Both the position numbers and the translations under genes were made by a program. Source: Campylobacterota bacterium (GTDB taxonomy: Bacteria; Campylobacterota; Campylobacteria; Campylobacterales; SZUA-545). Taken from it: a stretch of 25,689 nucleotides of DNA. Location of the stretch: positions 1 through 25,689 of the forward strand of contig PWVP01000074.1 of NCBI GenBank assembly GCA_003561815.1. Reading direction: 5' to 3'. The notes under the pieces were generated by a model that saw only the letters and a program-made list of their open reading frames with translations, ran no database searches and was not told where the DNA came from. Every line of letters begins with the position of its first letter. The first letter of the stretch is position 1. Shown here in pieces: positions 7,541-15,207 of the stretch.

Positions 7541-8857
7541 CTAGAGCGTGATGGCGAGCGTTTTTTGGTGGGTGTAGTTCACCTGCGCCTCTTTTACGAT
7601 CCTAACATATCTTCGAGGGGTATAATCGACCAGATACGCCCCCCTTTGAGTGACGCTAAACTGTACGCAGAGCCGCGCGGCCTGCTCGATCACCTGAGGG
7701 GGGATCTTCTGCTTATCGGTCACGACAATCACATGGCAGGAGGGGCGCGCCTGCAGGTGGAGCCAGAGATCGGTTGCTTTAGCGCGCTTAAGGAGCAGAG
7801 CGTTGCCCCGCTCGTTGCGCCCAAGCAGCACTCGAAACCCCTCGATCTCGAAGCGCTCGATCGGTTCGTGGCTGCCTGGATCCCCCTTTTTGCGCCGCTG
7901 CTTTTTTAGGGTGAGCCGCGCAAGATCCGCTTCGCTCGTGGCCGCCTGAAGCGCTCTATAAAGCCGCTGATAAAACGCCAGCCGATCGTGAAGGCTCTCC
8001 TTTTCGCGAAAGATTCCCCGCGCTTTGGCCTCCAGCCGCCGGGCTTGATGAAACCGTTTGTTGGCCACCTGCTGGGGGGTGCTTGAGGGGTCGAGTTTGA
8101 GGGTGATGGGTGCGCCCTCAAAGTCCTCCAGGTGCACCTCGCTGGCGTAGGGGGCAATCTGTGAGAGGTTGGCTAAAATGAGTGAGCCCTCATGGCGCGC
8201 CTGCTCGGCCTCTGAAAGAAGCGTATCGGCATCGCTGAGTTGACTAAGCAGCCTGCGAAAATGATCGATGCGCTTCTGGGCGGCTTTAAGCTGCTCGGCT
8301 TTGCGCGCGGTGAACCATCGGGCCTCGCGCGCGTGAAACTGCTCTTGAAGGTAGGCGATGATATCCGGGTGATCCTGACTCTGCGGCGCTCTGGGCGGGG
8401 GCGGCGGGGGCTGGTAGGGGTAGCCCGGTGCGATGTGTCGGATGCGGTTTTTGAGGTGGTGAAGCGCCTCGATCACCACGCCGTCTGAGTCGATTAAGAT
8501 GGCGTTGCTGTGCCGCCCGGTCAGCTCCAGAATCAGCGTGCTTTTGTGGGATTTGTAGCCGCCGCTCTTCTCAAACCCTAAAGAGAGCACCTTATCTGCC
8601 GCATCGAGCCGGATCGTCTGGAGTGTGGCCCCATCGAGCTGGCGCTGAAGCTGCACATCGAAGGGGGCGCTAAAGGGGCGCACGCTGTAGCCTTCGTGCA
8701 GATCGGGGACAATCAAAGCCCCCGAGGGGCTCAGATCGACTAAGAAGGGGCGCTGGCCGAAGAGAAGCTCCAGCCGGTTTTCATCCACCCGCCGGGCGCG
8801 CTTGAGCCGGGTGCGCGGCCACACCTGTAGCAGCGCGGCGATCATCCAGTGCTTCAT
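7541..8857 (-). CDS. rqcH: NFACT-family ribosome quality control protein RqcH (FbpA/Rqc2-like)
   Basis: RqcH binds obstructed 50S subunits with peptidyl-tRNA and adds C-terminal alanine tails to the stalled chain. The 438-residue product has an NFACT-N domain with the family hallmark ELTGRHSNAILID (about residues 111-123), a coiled-coil middle (about 175-310) and the C-terminal NFACT-R domain with LLGRNERGNALLLKRA and DLWLHLQARPSCHVIV. It is shorter than the Bacillus protein (about 570 residues), as expected for this phylum. The Asp-Arg pair important in Bacillus RqcH appears as D88-K89 (AADKVLSL). A run of six prolines follows GYPYQ near residue 150. The start codon overlaps the ferredoxin stop (TGATG); the ribosome site is weak, so translation is likely coupled. 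Confidence 0.9.
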   Translation of the reverse strand: MKHWMIAALLQVWPRTRLKRARRVDENRLELLFGQRPFLVDLSPSGALIVPDLHEGYSVRPFSAPFDVQLQRQLDGATLQTIRLDAADKVLSLGFEKSGGYKSHKSTLILELTGRHSNAILIDSDGVVIEALHHLKNRIRHIAPGYPYQPPPPPPRAPQSQDHPDIIAYLQEQFHAREARWFTARKAEQLKAAQKRIDHFRRLLSQLSDADTLLSEAEQARHEGSLILANLSQIAPYASEVHLEDFEGAPITLKLDPSSTPQQVANKRFHQARRLEAKARGIFREKESLHDRLAFYQRLYRALQAATSEADLARLTLKKQRRKKGDPGSHEPIERFEIEGFRVLLGRNERGNALLLKRAKATDLWLHLQARPSCHVIVVTDKQKIPPQVIEQAARLCVQFSVTQRGAYLVDYTPRRYVRIVKEAQVNYTHQKTLAITL

Positions 8858-9894
8858 CAGCGCGGCTCGCGCGCCTTTCGGTTGCGCTCCTGGGTAAACA
8901 TATCACCAAACTCCACCACAAACTCCCCGCAGGGGCGGCAGTGTGTCTGATCGGCCTTAGCGGCAAAAAAGGTGCCGCACTGAGCGCAGTTGCGCCACTC
9001 AAACGCGGCCAGGGTGCGAGGCTGCTGCCAGCTCTCAAGCGTGGCGCTGCGCTTGGCAGTGATGGCTTTCTCCTGGCAGACCAGCGAGCAGATGGTGCAG
9101 CGCACGCAGCTTTCGGGTGTGAGCTGCAGATGCCCTTGGGGGTTCTGCATCAAGAGCGCGCCGGTGGGGCAGAAGCGCGCACACTCCTGGCAGCCGGTAC
9201 ACGCCTCTTGATTCAGCTCGATATGGCCAAAGAGAGGGCTCGTAGCCTCCGGGTGGCTCTTCTGGTAGGGCTTGAGGGTATTGGCCAGAAGGAGCTGCCG
9301 CTTCGGGGTGGGGGTCTTATGGTGGCTGACACTTTTAAGCGGCTGCTCAGGGGTGACACGGCTCTGGGCGGCGCGGTGAAGCAGCTTGGTAAAGAAGCTG
9401 CGCCGATCGCTGGCCTGACGGCTCGCTTCGGTGGCGATTAGGTGGGGGTGATCGAGCTGCTTTAAGAGATCGTTGGCCACCTCGATACGGCTGTGGATGA
9501 GCTTGAGCAGGTGGCCCTCAGGATCGCTTGAACACCCTTCACACGAAGCGAGATCGCAGCTAAAGGGGCGCTCTTTTCGCAACGCCATCACCACCAGATG
9601 CTCCGGGGAGAAAGCCGCCAGACAGGGGGTGTTGTGTCGGCAGCTTAGTGTCGTCTGCTGCGACTGGATAAAGAGCAGGGTGAAGTGGTTCTCGTCAAAC
9701 CCCTCCAGGCTGAGCGCTTCGCTGGGGCAACCACCGATACAGCCGCCACATCCGTTGCACCGCTCAGGGTCGAGGGCCAGCCGGTTGTTGCGCCGCAGGG
9801 TGAACGCCTCCTGTGCACACGCCTGAAGACAGGCCTCGCAGCCGCTTTGGGTGTGATCGGTGAGCAGACAGCGCAGCGGATCCAGCGCGATCAT
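8857..9894 (-). CDS. Multi-cluster 4Fe-4S ferredoxin-type protein with C-terminal zinc-ribbon-like motif
   Basis: The 345-residue protein has two ferredoxin modules. The N-terminal one contains CEACLQAC and CNGCGGCIGGCP; the second (about residues 230-280) has CTGCQECARFCP and CVRCTICSLVC. Between them lie CRHNTPC and CDLASCEGC, and near the C terminus are CAQC and CRPC, which look like a small zinc ribbon. No signal peptide is visible, so it should be cytoplasmic. It overlaps torD by four bases (ATGA) upstream and rqcH by one base downstream. In this phylum such proteins accompany TorD-like chaperones and molybdopterin oxidoreductases, often formate dehydrogenase, so I infer a role in electron transfer or maturation for such an enzyme. 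None is encoded in this window. Confidence 0.85.
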   Translation of the reverse strand: MIALDPLRCLLTDHTQSGCEACLQACAQEAFTLRRNNRLALDPERCNGCGGCIGGCPSEALSLEGFDENHFTLLFIQSQQTTLSCRHNTPCLAAFSPEHLVVMALRKERPFSCDLASCEGCSSDPEGHLLKLIHSRIEVANDLLKQLDHPHLIATEASRQASDRRSFFTKLLHRAAQSRVTPEQPLKSVSHHKTPTPKRQLLLANTLKPYQKSHPEATSPLFGHIELNQEACTGCQECARFCPTGALLMQNPQGHLQLTPESCVRCTICSLVCQEKAITAKRSATLESWQQPRTLAAFEWRNCAQCGTFFAAKADQTHCRPCGEFVVEFGDMFTQERNRKAREPR

Positions 9895-10454
9895 GCCGCC
9901 TCTTTTGTCAGCAGGGTGTAGTCGCTTAGGAGAAACTCCCGGGCAAAGTCGCAGCTATCGCGGTAGAAGGGGGTCTGGGCCATCTGGGATTGGGTGAGCA
10001 GATAAGCCGGTGCCCAGCGCAGCAGGTGATCGGAGAGAAACGCCTGCTGTGCGGCGCGGTCGTTATTGGTGATAAGCGCCTCCATAAACCCCAGCTCGAT
10101 CGCGAGGTGATCGGGGGCGGTGAGGTGGGTGAAGTTCATGTTCACCTCAAAGCCGTGGCGGTGGTAGAAACCCATCACCGGGTTTTGAAGCCCCACGGGG
10201 ATCTCGCGGCTGTTGTCGCGCACCGCCGACTCGATGGGGGGCAGCTGCACCCAAAAGAGCGAGGTGAAGTCCACATTGAGCGCCTTTAGAAGCGTCTCTT
10301 GAGACTCCTCATTCATCCAGCGGTAGCTCTCCTCGCCCAGCCCCTGAAGCAGCGAGGGTTGATCGAGCAGGCTTTTAAGCAGCGGCTCATCGAGCACATC
10401 GGTAAAGAGGCGCGAGAGGAAGGCGTAGATATCTCTTCGATTCTCATCAGGCAT
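9891..10454 (-). CDS. TorD/DmsD-family molybdoenzyme chaperone
   Basis: TorD-like chaperones bind apo-molybdoenzymes and guard cofactor insertion and Tat export. The all-helical product starts MPDENRRDIYAFLSRLF, a typical family N terminus, and has the E-x-P-x-G-type region (SREIPVGLQNPV), a V-N-M-N-F segment, the conserved APDHLAIELGFMEAL motif (family form P-D-H-x-x-x-E) and the late helix LLRWAPAYL. I prefer ATG 10454, which is nine bases from a GGAG element; ATG 10463 would have that element directly against it. It overlaps the ferredoxin gene by four bases. The cognate enzyme is not nearby; a formate dehydrogenase or polysulfide/nitrate reductase elsewhere is likely. Confidence 0.87.
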   Translation of the reverse strand: MPDENRRDIYAFLSRLFTDVLDEPLLKSLLDQPSLLQGLGEESYRWMNEESQETLLKALNVDFTSLFWVQLPPIESAVRDNSREIPVGLQNPVMGFYHRHGFEVNMNFTHLTAPDHLAIELGFMEALITNNDRAAQQAFLSDHLLRWAPAYLLTQSQMAQTPFYRDSCDFAREFLLSDYTLLTKEAA

Positions 10455-10481
10455 CGGTTTCATCTCCGTTTAGAGGATTGT

Positions 10482-10497
10482 GGGTATGATTTTACCC
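10482..10497. promoter_or_regulatory. Divergent torD/pglC promoter region with inverted repeat
   Basis: GGGTA and TACCC (10482-10486, 10493-10497) form an inverted repeat around a six-base spacer. TAAAAT on the minus strand (10494-10489) is a good Campylobacterota -10 match about 35 bases before the torD start; TATGAT on the plus strand (10485-10490) could serve pglC. No clear -35 boxes. The overlap of both -10 elements with the repeat suggests an operator, but this is only inference. Confidence 0.35.
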
Positions 10498-10541
10498 AAA
10501 GAGGGGCGTGATCTTCTTGATCGCCGCCATAAGGGTTGACT

Positions 10542-11762
10542 GTGTACCGACAATGGATAAAGCCGCTTTGCGATCGACTCTTTGCGGCGCTTTTGCTGGT
10601 GGTGCTCTCGCCGGTGATGCTGCTGGTGGCGATCGCTGTGCGGCTGGTGCTGGGAAAGCCGGTGCTTTTTAGGCAGGATCGGCCCGGTTTGGGGGGGCGG
10701 ATCTTTACCCTCTATAAGTTTCGCACCATGTCCGATAGGCGCGATGAGCGCGGTGTGCTGCTGCCCGATGAGGTGCGTCTGGGTCGCTTTGGGCGCCTGC
10801 TGCGCAGCTTGAGCCTTGATGAGCTTCCACAGCTTATAAATATCCTGCGCGGGGAGATGAGCTTTATCGGTCCCCGGCCGCTTCTGGTGGCGTATCTGCC
10901 CCGCTACAGTGCTGAGCAGGCGCGCCGCCATACGGTGCGTCCAGGTATCACCGGTCTGGCGCAGATCCATGGTCGAAACGCCCAGAGCTGGTCGGATCGC
11001 TTCGCGTGGGATGTGCGCTATGTCGAGCAGCTTAGCCCGGCGTTGGATCTTCAGATTGCGCTTAAAACCGTGGCGAAGGTGTTTAAACGCGAGGGGGTGA
11101 GCGCTGCTGATCACGCCACCATGCCCCCCTTTCTGGGCAATGGCGATCGGGTCTACATCTTCGGTGGTGGTGGCCACGGCCGTGTGGTGGCCGAGAGTGC
11201 CGCCCGCGCCGGGCTCCGAGTCGAGGGGTTTATCGACGAGAACCCCGATCGCGGCATACGCTACCAGGCGTTTTTAGAGCGGTGCCAAGAGGCGCTTTTT
11301 GGGGTGGTGCCGGCCATCGGTGATAACCGTATCCGCCGGCGCTGCACAGAGCAGCTGCGCCGTGATGGGGTGCTGATTGTCTCCGTGATCGATCCGGCGG
11401 CGGTTATCTCGCCCAGTGCCCATGTGGGTGCCGGCGCGGTGGTGCTTGCCGGGGCGGTGATCAACGCCTCTGCGCGGGTAGAGGAGGGGGCGATTGTCAA
11501 CTCCTCGGCGGTGATCGAGCACGACTGCGTGGTGGGGGCCTATGCACACATCTCCCCCAATGCCACCCTGGCCGGTGAGGCGGTGGCGAGCCCGCTTAGC
11601 CATATCGGCGCCGGGGCGACGCTCCTGCCAGCGGCGGTGGTGGGCAAAGGGAGCATTATCGGCGCCGGGGCGGTGGTGCGCCAAGCGATCCCCCCCTTTG
11701 TGACCGCAGTGGGGATTCCAGCCCGCGTGATCCGAATCGATGAGGAGGGCACCGATGGCTAA
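10542..11762 (+). CDS. Fused PglC-PglD: phosphoglycosyl transferase plus sugar N-acetyltransferase
   Basis: Residues 1 to about 195 are a small monotopic phosphoglycosyl transferase like PglC: membrane re-entrant helix with LSPVML, RPGLGGRIFTLYKFRTMSD, the catalytic Asp-Glu in SLSLDELPQ, GEMSFIGPRPLL, RPGITGLAQI. From about residue 203 (GDRVYIFGGGGHGRVV) it is a PglD-like acetyltransferase with a Rossmann-like start and a left-handed beta helix, including IEHDCVVGAYAHIS with both histidines seen in PglD, ending in VGIPARVI. So one chain can acetylate UDP-4-amino-sugar and load phospho-diNAcBac onto undecaprenyl phosphate. Neisseria PglB has the same domain order. I choose GTG 10542 (AAGGG six bases upstream; MYRQW aligns with PglC starts) over TTG 10536. 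It overlaps pglE by eight bases. Confidence 0.9.
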   Translation: MYRQWIKPLCDRLFAALLLVVLSPVMLLVAIAVRLVLGKPVLFRQDRPGLGGRIFTLYKFRTMSDRRDERGVLLPDEVRLGRFGRLLRSLSLDELPQLINILRGEMSFIGPRPLLVAYLPRYSAEQARRHTVRPGITGLAQIHGRNAQSWSDRFAWDVRYVEQLSPALDLQIALKTVAKVFKREGVSAADHATMPPFLGNGDRVYIFGGGGHGRVVAESAARAGLRVEGFIDENPDRGIRYQAFLERCQEALFGVVPAIGDNRIRRRCTEQLRRDGVLIVSVIDPAAVISPSAHVGAGAVVLAGAVINASARVEEGAIVNSSAVIEHDCVVGAYAHISPNATLAGEAVASPLSHIGAGATLLPAAVVGKGSIIGAGAVVRQAIPPFVTAVGIPARVIRIDEEGTDG

Positions 11763-12861
11763 GGAGCGGATCTTTCTCTCGCCACCGCATATGGGCGGTC
11801 AGGAGCAAGCCGCCATCGAGGCGGTCTTTAAAAGCAACTATATCGCACCGCTGGGTGAAGCGGTCAGTGGCTTTGAGGCGGATGTGCGCGCCTTTTGCGG
11901 TGTCCCCTATGCGCTGGCACTCAGTAGCGGTACCGCTGCGCTTCATCTGGCGTTGCGGCTAGCGGGTGTAGGGCCTGGCGATCGGGTGGCGGCAAGCAGC
12001 TTTACCTTTATCGCCTCTGTCGCCCCGATCACCTATCTGGGCGCCACGCCACTTCTGATCGATAGCGAGGCGCGCAGCTGGAATCTGGATCCCAACCTTC
12101 TGGAGCAGGCGTGTCAGGAGCAGCCTATCAAGGCGCTGGTCGTGACCCATCTTTATGGGCAGTGTGCGGATCTGACGGCCATCATGGCGATCTGCGATCG
12201 CTTCGGTGTGGTGCTGATCGAGGATGCGGCGGAGTCGCTTGGGGCGCAGTGGCGGGGGCGTCAGAGCGGCACCTTCGGCGCGTTTGGGGTCTACTCTTTT
12301 AATGGCAACAAGATTATCACCACCAGCGGTGGCGGGATGCTCGTTGGCCACGATGAGAAGAAGATGGCCCACGCAGCAAAGCTCGCCACCCAGGCCAGAG
12401 AGCCGGTGGCGCACTACGAGCACTGCGAGGTGGGCTATAACTACCGCTTGAGCAATGTGCTCGGTGCCATCGGCCGGGGCCAGATGCAGGTTTTAGCCGA
12501 TCGGGTGGCGCAGAAGCGGGCGATCTTTTCGTTCTATCAGGAGCAGCTAGGGGATCTGCCGCTTCACTTTATGCCGGAGCTACCCGGTTCAGAGGGCAAC
12601 CGCTGGCTCACAACGCTCTGCATCGATCCCAAAAGCGGCGTCACCCCGCAGCAGGTGCGCCTGGCGCTTGAAAAGGAACAGATCGAGTCGAGACCGCTTT
12701 GGAAGCCGATGCATCTACAGCCGGTCTTTGCAAAGATGCCCAGCAGGTTAAACGGTGTGAGTGAAACGCTCTTTGAGAGGGGGCTCTGTCTGCCCAGTGG
12801 AACGGCGATGGACACATCGGATCTTCAGCGGGTAGTGGCCGCCTTTCGCGCCTGCTTTTAG
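11755..12861 (+). CDS. pglE: UDP-4-amino-sugar aminotransferase (PglE-like, DegT/DnrJ/EryC1 family)
   Basis: PglE transfers an amino group from glutamate to the 4-keto sugar made by PglF, using PLP. The 368-residue protein begins KERIFLSPPHMGGQE, followed by FKSNYIAPLGEAV, ALSSGTAALHLALRLAGVGPGD, the cofactor region LIEDAAESLGA, and the lysine that forms the Schiff base in SFNGNKIITTSGGGM. The C-terminal part has NYRLSNVLGAIGRGQ, SRPLWKPMHLQPVF and GLCLPSG, all standard for the family. ATG 11755 has GAGGAGG upstream and overlaps the end of the PglC-PglD gene by eight bases, so expression is coupled. The context (PglC, PglD and, further on, PglF) makes the bacillosamine assignment much more likely than other DegT roles. 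Confidence 0.92.
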   Translation: MAKERIFLSPPHMGGQEQAAIEAVFKSNYIAPLGEAVSGFEADVRAFCGVPYALALSSGTAALHLALRLAGVGPGDRVAASSFTFIASVAPITYLGATPLLIDSEARSWNLDPNLLEQACQEQPIKALVVTHLYGQCADLTAIMAICDRFGVVLIEDAAESLGAQWRGRQSGTFGAFGVYSFNGNKIITTSGGGMLVGHDEKKMAHAAKLATQAREPVAHYEHCEVGYNYRLSNVLGAIGRGQMQVLADRVAQKRAIFSFYQEQLGDLPLHFMPELPGSEGNRWLTTLCIDPKSGVTPQQVRLALEKEQIESRPLWKPMHLQPVFAKMPSRLNGVSETLFERGLCLPSGTAMDTSDLQRVVAAFRACF

Positions 12862-12866
12862 GCCAT

Positions 12867-12900
12867 AAAAAAAGCCCGCCACCTCGGTGAGGTGACGGGC
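12867..12900 (-). terminator. Rho-independent terminator of the petABC operon
   Basis: Read on the minus strand, a GC-rich hairpin (arms GCCCG-C-CACCTC and GAGGTG-A-CGGGC, one mismatch, GGT-type loop, 12874-12900) is followed by seven Ts (12873-12867). It lies about 40 bases after the petC stop. On the plus strand, just after pglE, the same hairpin lacks a T run and would at most stall transcription. Confidence 0.88.
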
Positions 12901-12939
12901 CTAAGAGGCGGGCGTGCCAGTAGCACACCCTCAGAAGCA

Positions 12940-13956
12940 TTACTTCCCGATCTCTTTAAACTCACTCTTTTTCCAGAGATAAGCCAGAACGGTCAGCAGC
13001 AGGAAGTAGCCGACAAACCAGATACCTAAGCGGTTTCGCTCTTCGATGTTGGGATCGCCCACCTCCTCTAGATAGGCGACTACCCTATCCTGTGCCGCCT
13101 CATTAAGACCGACACGGGGCATCGCCGTACCCAGAAGGTGCTTCTGGGGATCGTTGATAAAGGTGGTGAGGTAGCCTCCACCGTGCGAGAGGATCATGGT
13201 GCTTAGATCCGGCGGGCGAACCCCCAGATAATCCTCCAGTGCATCCATGTCCGCTTTGAGCGCCATGTTGTCATAGTCGACGCTGTGACAGCGGGCACAC
13301 GCATTCATGGTGATCTCGCGGGGCGTGATCTCATTGATCGGCTTCGCGATGGTGCGGAAGTAGGCGAGCATATTCGCCAGCTCCTCATCCCCGAGCCAGG
13401 CGTATCCGGGCATCTTGTTAAAGAAGCCGGCGACGCGGTTGTTAAACCCATCAACGGTGCGGACATGGTCGTTGATCAGCCGCTCACTATCTTCGGGGCT
13501 TTTTGCCTTCGCCTCAGCAAGCGCTTCACGCTGATGCATGGTGTGGCTGGTGATGAAAGAGGCCTCAGCCGGATCTTTCAAAAACGCCATCAAGAACACC
13601 TCATCATAGAGGCTGCTGATATTGGAGAGATCCGGCGGCAGCAGGCCGTTGGCGGCAATCAGCTGCTCATCGCTCATCATCTCAATACCGTCTGCGGAGA
13701 TGGTGTGACACGCGGCACAGTTGGTCTCCACAGCGATGCGGCCCGCTGCCGGGTCGCCCTGCTCAATCATCGCAAGCACCTCACGGCGCTCACGATCCAC
13801 CTCCGAAGCGGTCTGCGCCTCAGGGTGCAAATCGGCAAAGGTGAAGTCCGCCGGTGCAACCGGCGGGTAGAAGACTTTATGGGCATAGGTCTCCACGCCC
13901 CAGTACAGAACAGCTGTAAAGGCGGCGAGGATCGCCAGAATTTTCAGCTCTTTCAT
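12940..13956 (-). CDS. petC: Diheme cytochrome c1-type subunit of the bc1 complex
   Basis: This subunit accepts electrons from the Rieske protein and passes them to soluble cytochromes on the periplasmic side. The 338-residue product has an N-terminal membrane anchor (ILAILAAFTAVLYWGV), two heme c sites, CAACH at 80-84 and CARCH at 220-224, likely distal methionines in KMPGY (182) and AMPRV (279), and a C-terminal membrane helix (IWFVGYFLLLTVLAYL). Two hemes and two similar halves are the form known from Campylobacterota, unlike the monoheme c1 of other Proteobacteria. ATG 13956 has AGGGAGG eight bases upstream and follows the cytochrome b stop directly. Confidence 0.93.
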   Translation of the reverse strand: MKELKILAILAAFTAVLYWGVETYAHKVFYPPVAPADFTFADLHPEAQTASEVDRERREVLAMIEQGDPAAGRIAVETNCAACHTISADGIEMMSDEQLIAANGLLPPDLSNISSLYDEVFLMAFLKDPAEASFITSHTMHQREALAEAKAKSPEDSERLINDHVRTVDGFNNRVAGFFNKMPGYAWLGDEELANMLAYFRTIAKPINEITPREITMNACARCHSVDYDNMALKADMDALEDYLGVRPPDLSTMILSHGGGYLTTFINDPQKHLLGTAMPRVGLNEAAQDRVVAYLEEVGDPNIEERNRLGIWFVGYFLLLTVLAYLWKKSEFKEIGK

Positions 13957-15198
13957 TTAGGCGGCCTCCCTTTCTCGTTTTTTGCGCTCCATGCTGCTCA
14001 GAAGCGGCATCAGAACCAGCACCAGAAGCAGGAAGCTAACCGAGAGTACGAGACCTACCCAGGCGTTGGGGCCAGTGGCGGGCAGTTTACCGTAGATGGT
14101 CAGACCTACCAGGGTGATCATCAGCGCCCAGAACCAGTACTTCATGTAGGGGCGCTTGTGCATCGGCAGAACCTTCGGATCGCGATCGAGCCACGGGAAG
14201 AGGAAGAAGACCACATTGGCGATACCAAAGGCGATCAGACCCAGATCGGAGCTGAAGAAGAAGCCGCGTAGCACCTCATAGGACCAGAGGAAGTACCACT
14301 CAGGATAGATAAACTGAGGGGTCACCATCGGGTCAGCCGGAATGGCGTTAACCGGATCCAGGGCGAAGTGGTAGCCGTAGAAGACCAGGAAGAAGAAGAG
14401 GGTCATGACGACACACATCACGAAGATATCCTCTGCCATGAACTTCGGCCAGAAGGGCATCACTTTGGAGTTCTTCTTGTCGCCCGCCTGGTATTTGCGC
14501 GCTTCGGCTTCGAAGTCGCAATCCTCACCCTCTTCGGTGTTCACATGGGGGGTGCGCAGGGCATAAAAGTGCAGGCCCAAAATCAGCATAATCACCACCG
14601 GCAACAAGAAGACATGGAGCATAAAGAAGCGGGTCAGTGTGGCATCACCTACCACATAGTCGCCTCGAATCCAGATCACCAGCTCCGGTCCGATAATGGG
14701 AATCTCACCAAAGAGGTTGGTGATCACCGCCGCGGCCCAGTAGCTCATCTGTCCCCAGGGGAGCATGTAGCCGCTAAAGCCCGCTGCACAGAAGGTTACA
14801 AAGAGCAGCACACCTGAGAGCCAGATCAGCTCACGGCCGGACTTAAAGGAGCCGTAGTAGAGGCCGGTGAACATATGGATGTAGATAAAGAGGAAGATCA
14901 GAGTTGCCGCCACAGCGTGCATATGCCGAATCAACCAGCCAAACGCCACCTCATGCATGATAGTGTAGTTTACGCTGTAGAAGGCCAGCTGGGTGTCGGG
15001 CTTGTAGTACATCATCAAGAAGATGCCGGTAATCACCAGAACCGTAAAGAGGGTGGCCAGCACCATCCCGAAGCTCCAGAGGAAGTTGATCCGCTTAGGG
15101 ATCCAGTACTCGGTCATCAGGACTTTGGTCAGGGTCGTCGTCTGTAGACGCTGGTCGAACCACTCGCCTACGCTGTTTGCTTTTTTTAATTCTGCCAT
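13957..15198 (-). CDS. petB: Cytochrome b subunit of the bc1 complex
   Basis: Cytochrome b carries the two b hemes and the quinol oxidation and reduction sites. The 413-residue membrane protein shows the heme ligand region RHMHAVAATL with the second histidine in YIHMF (94 and 108), the other pair at 195 (MLHVF) and 210 (GLHFY), GYMLPWGQMSYWAA around the Qo site and the PEWY motif at 299-302. The spacing of the helix-D histidines, 14 residues in between, is like that of b6-type proteins. The C terminus is a highly basic tail (MERKKREREAA). ATG 15198 has AAGGAG upstream. It is the middle gene of the petABC operon, nine bases after petA. Confidence 0.96.
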   Translation of the reverse strand: MAELKKANSVGEWFDQRLQTTTLTKVLMTEYWIPKRINFLWSFGMVLATLFTVLVITGIFLMMYYKPDTQLAFYSVNYTIMHEVAFGWLIRHMHAVAATLIFLFIYIHMFTGLYYGSFKSGRELIWLSGVLLFVTFCAAGFSGYMLPWGQMSYWAAAVITNLFGEIPIIGPELVIWIRGDYVVGDATLTRFFMLHVFLLPVVIMLILGLHFYALRTPHVNTEEGEDCDFEAEARKYQAGDKKNSKVMPFWPKFMAEDIFVMCVVMTLFFFLVFYGYHFALDPVNAIPADPMVTPQFIYPEWYFLWSYEVLRGFFFSSDLGLIAFGIANVVFFLFPWLDRDPKVLPMHKRPYMKYWFWALMITLVGLTIYGKLPATGPNAWVGLVLSVSFLLLVLVLMPLLSSMERKKREREAA

Positions 15199-15207
15199 GC
15201 CTGCTCC

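Noticed and set aside
12911..12931. Small hairpin GGGCGTGC/GCACACCC between the terminator and petC
   Set aside because: Short stem with a mismatch and no T run on either strand; likely chance next to the real terminator.
13285..14271. Open plus-strand frame of 328 codons across petC and petB
   Set aside because: Antisense to the two cytochrome genes, whose motifs are beyond doubt; sequence is His/Gly/Arg-rich without domains and ribosome site.
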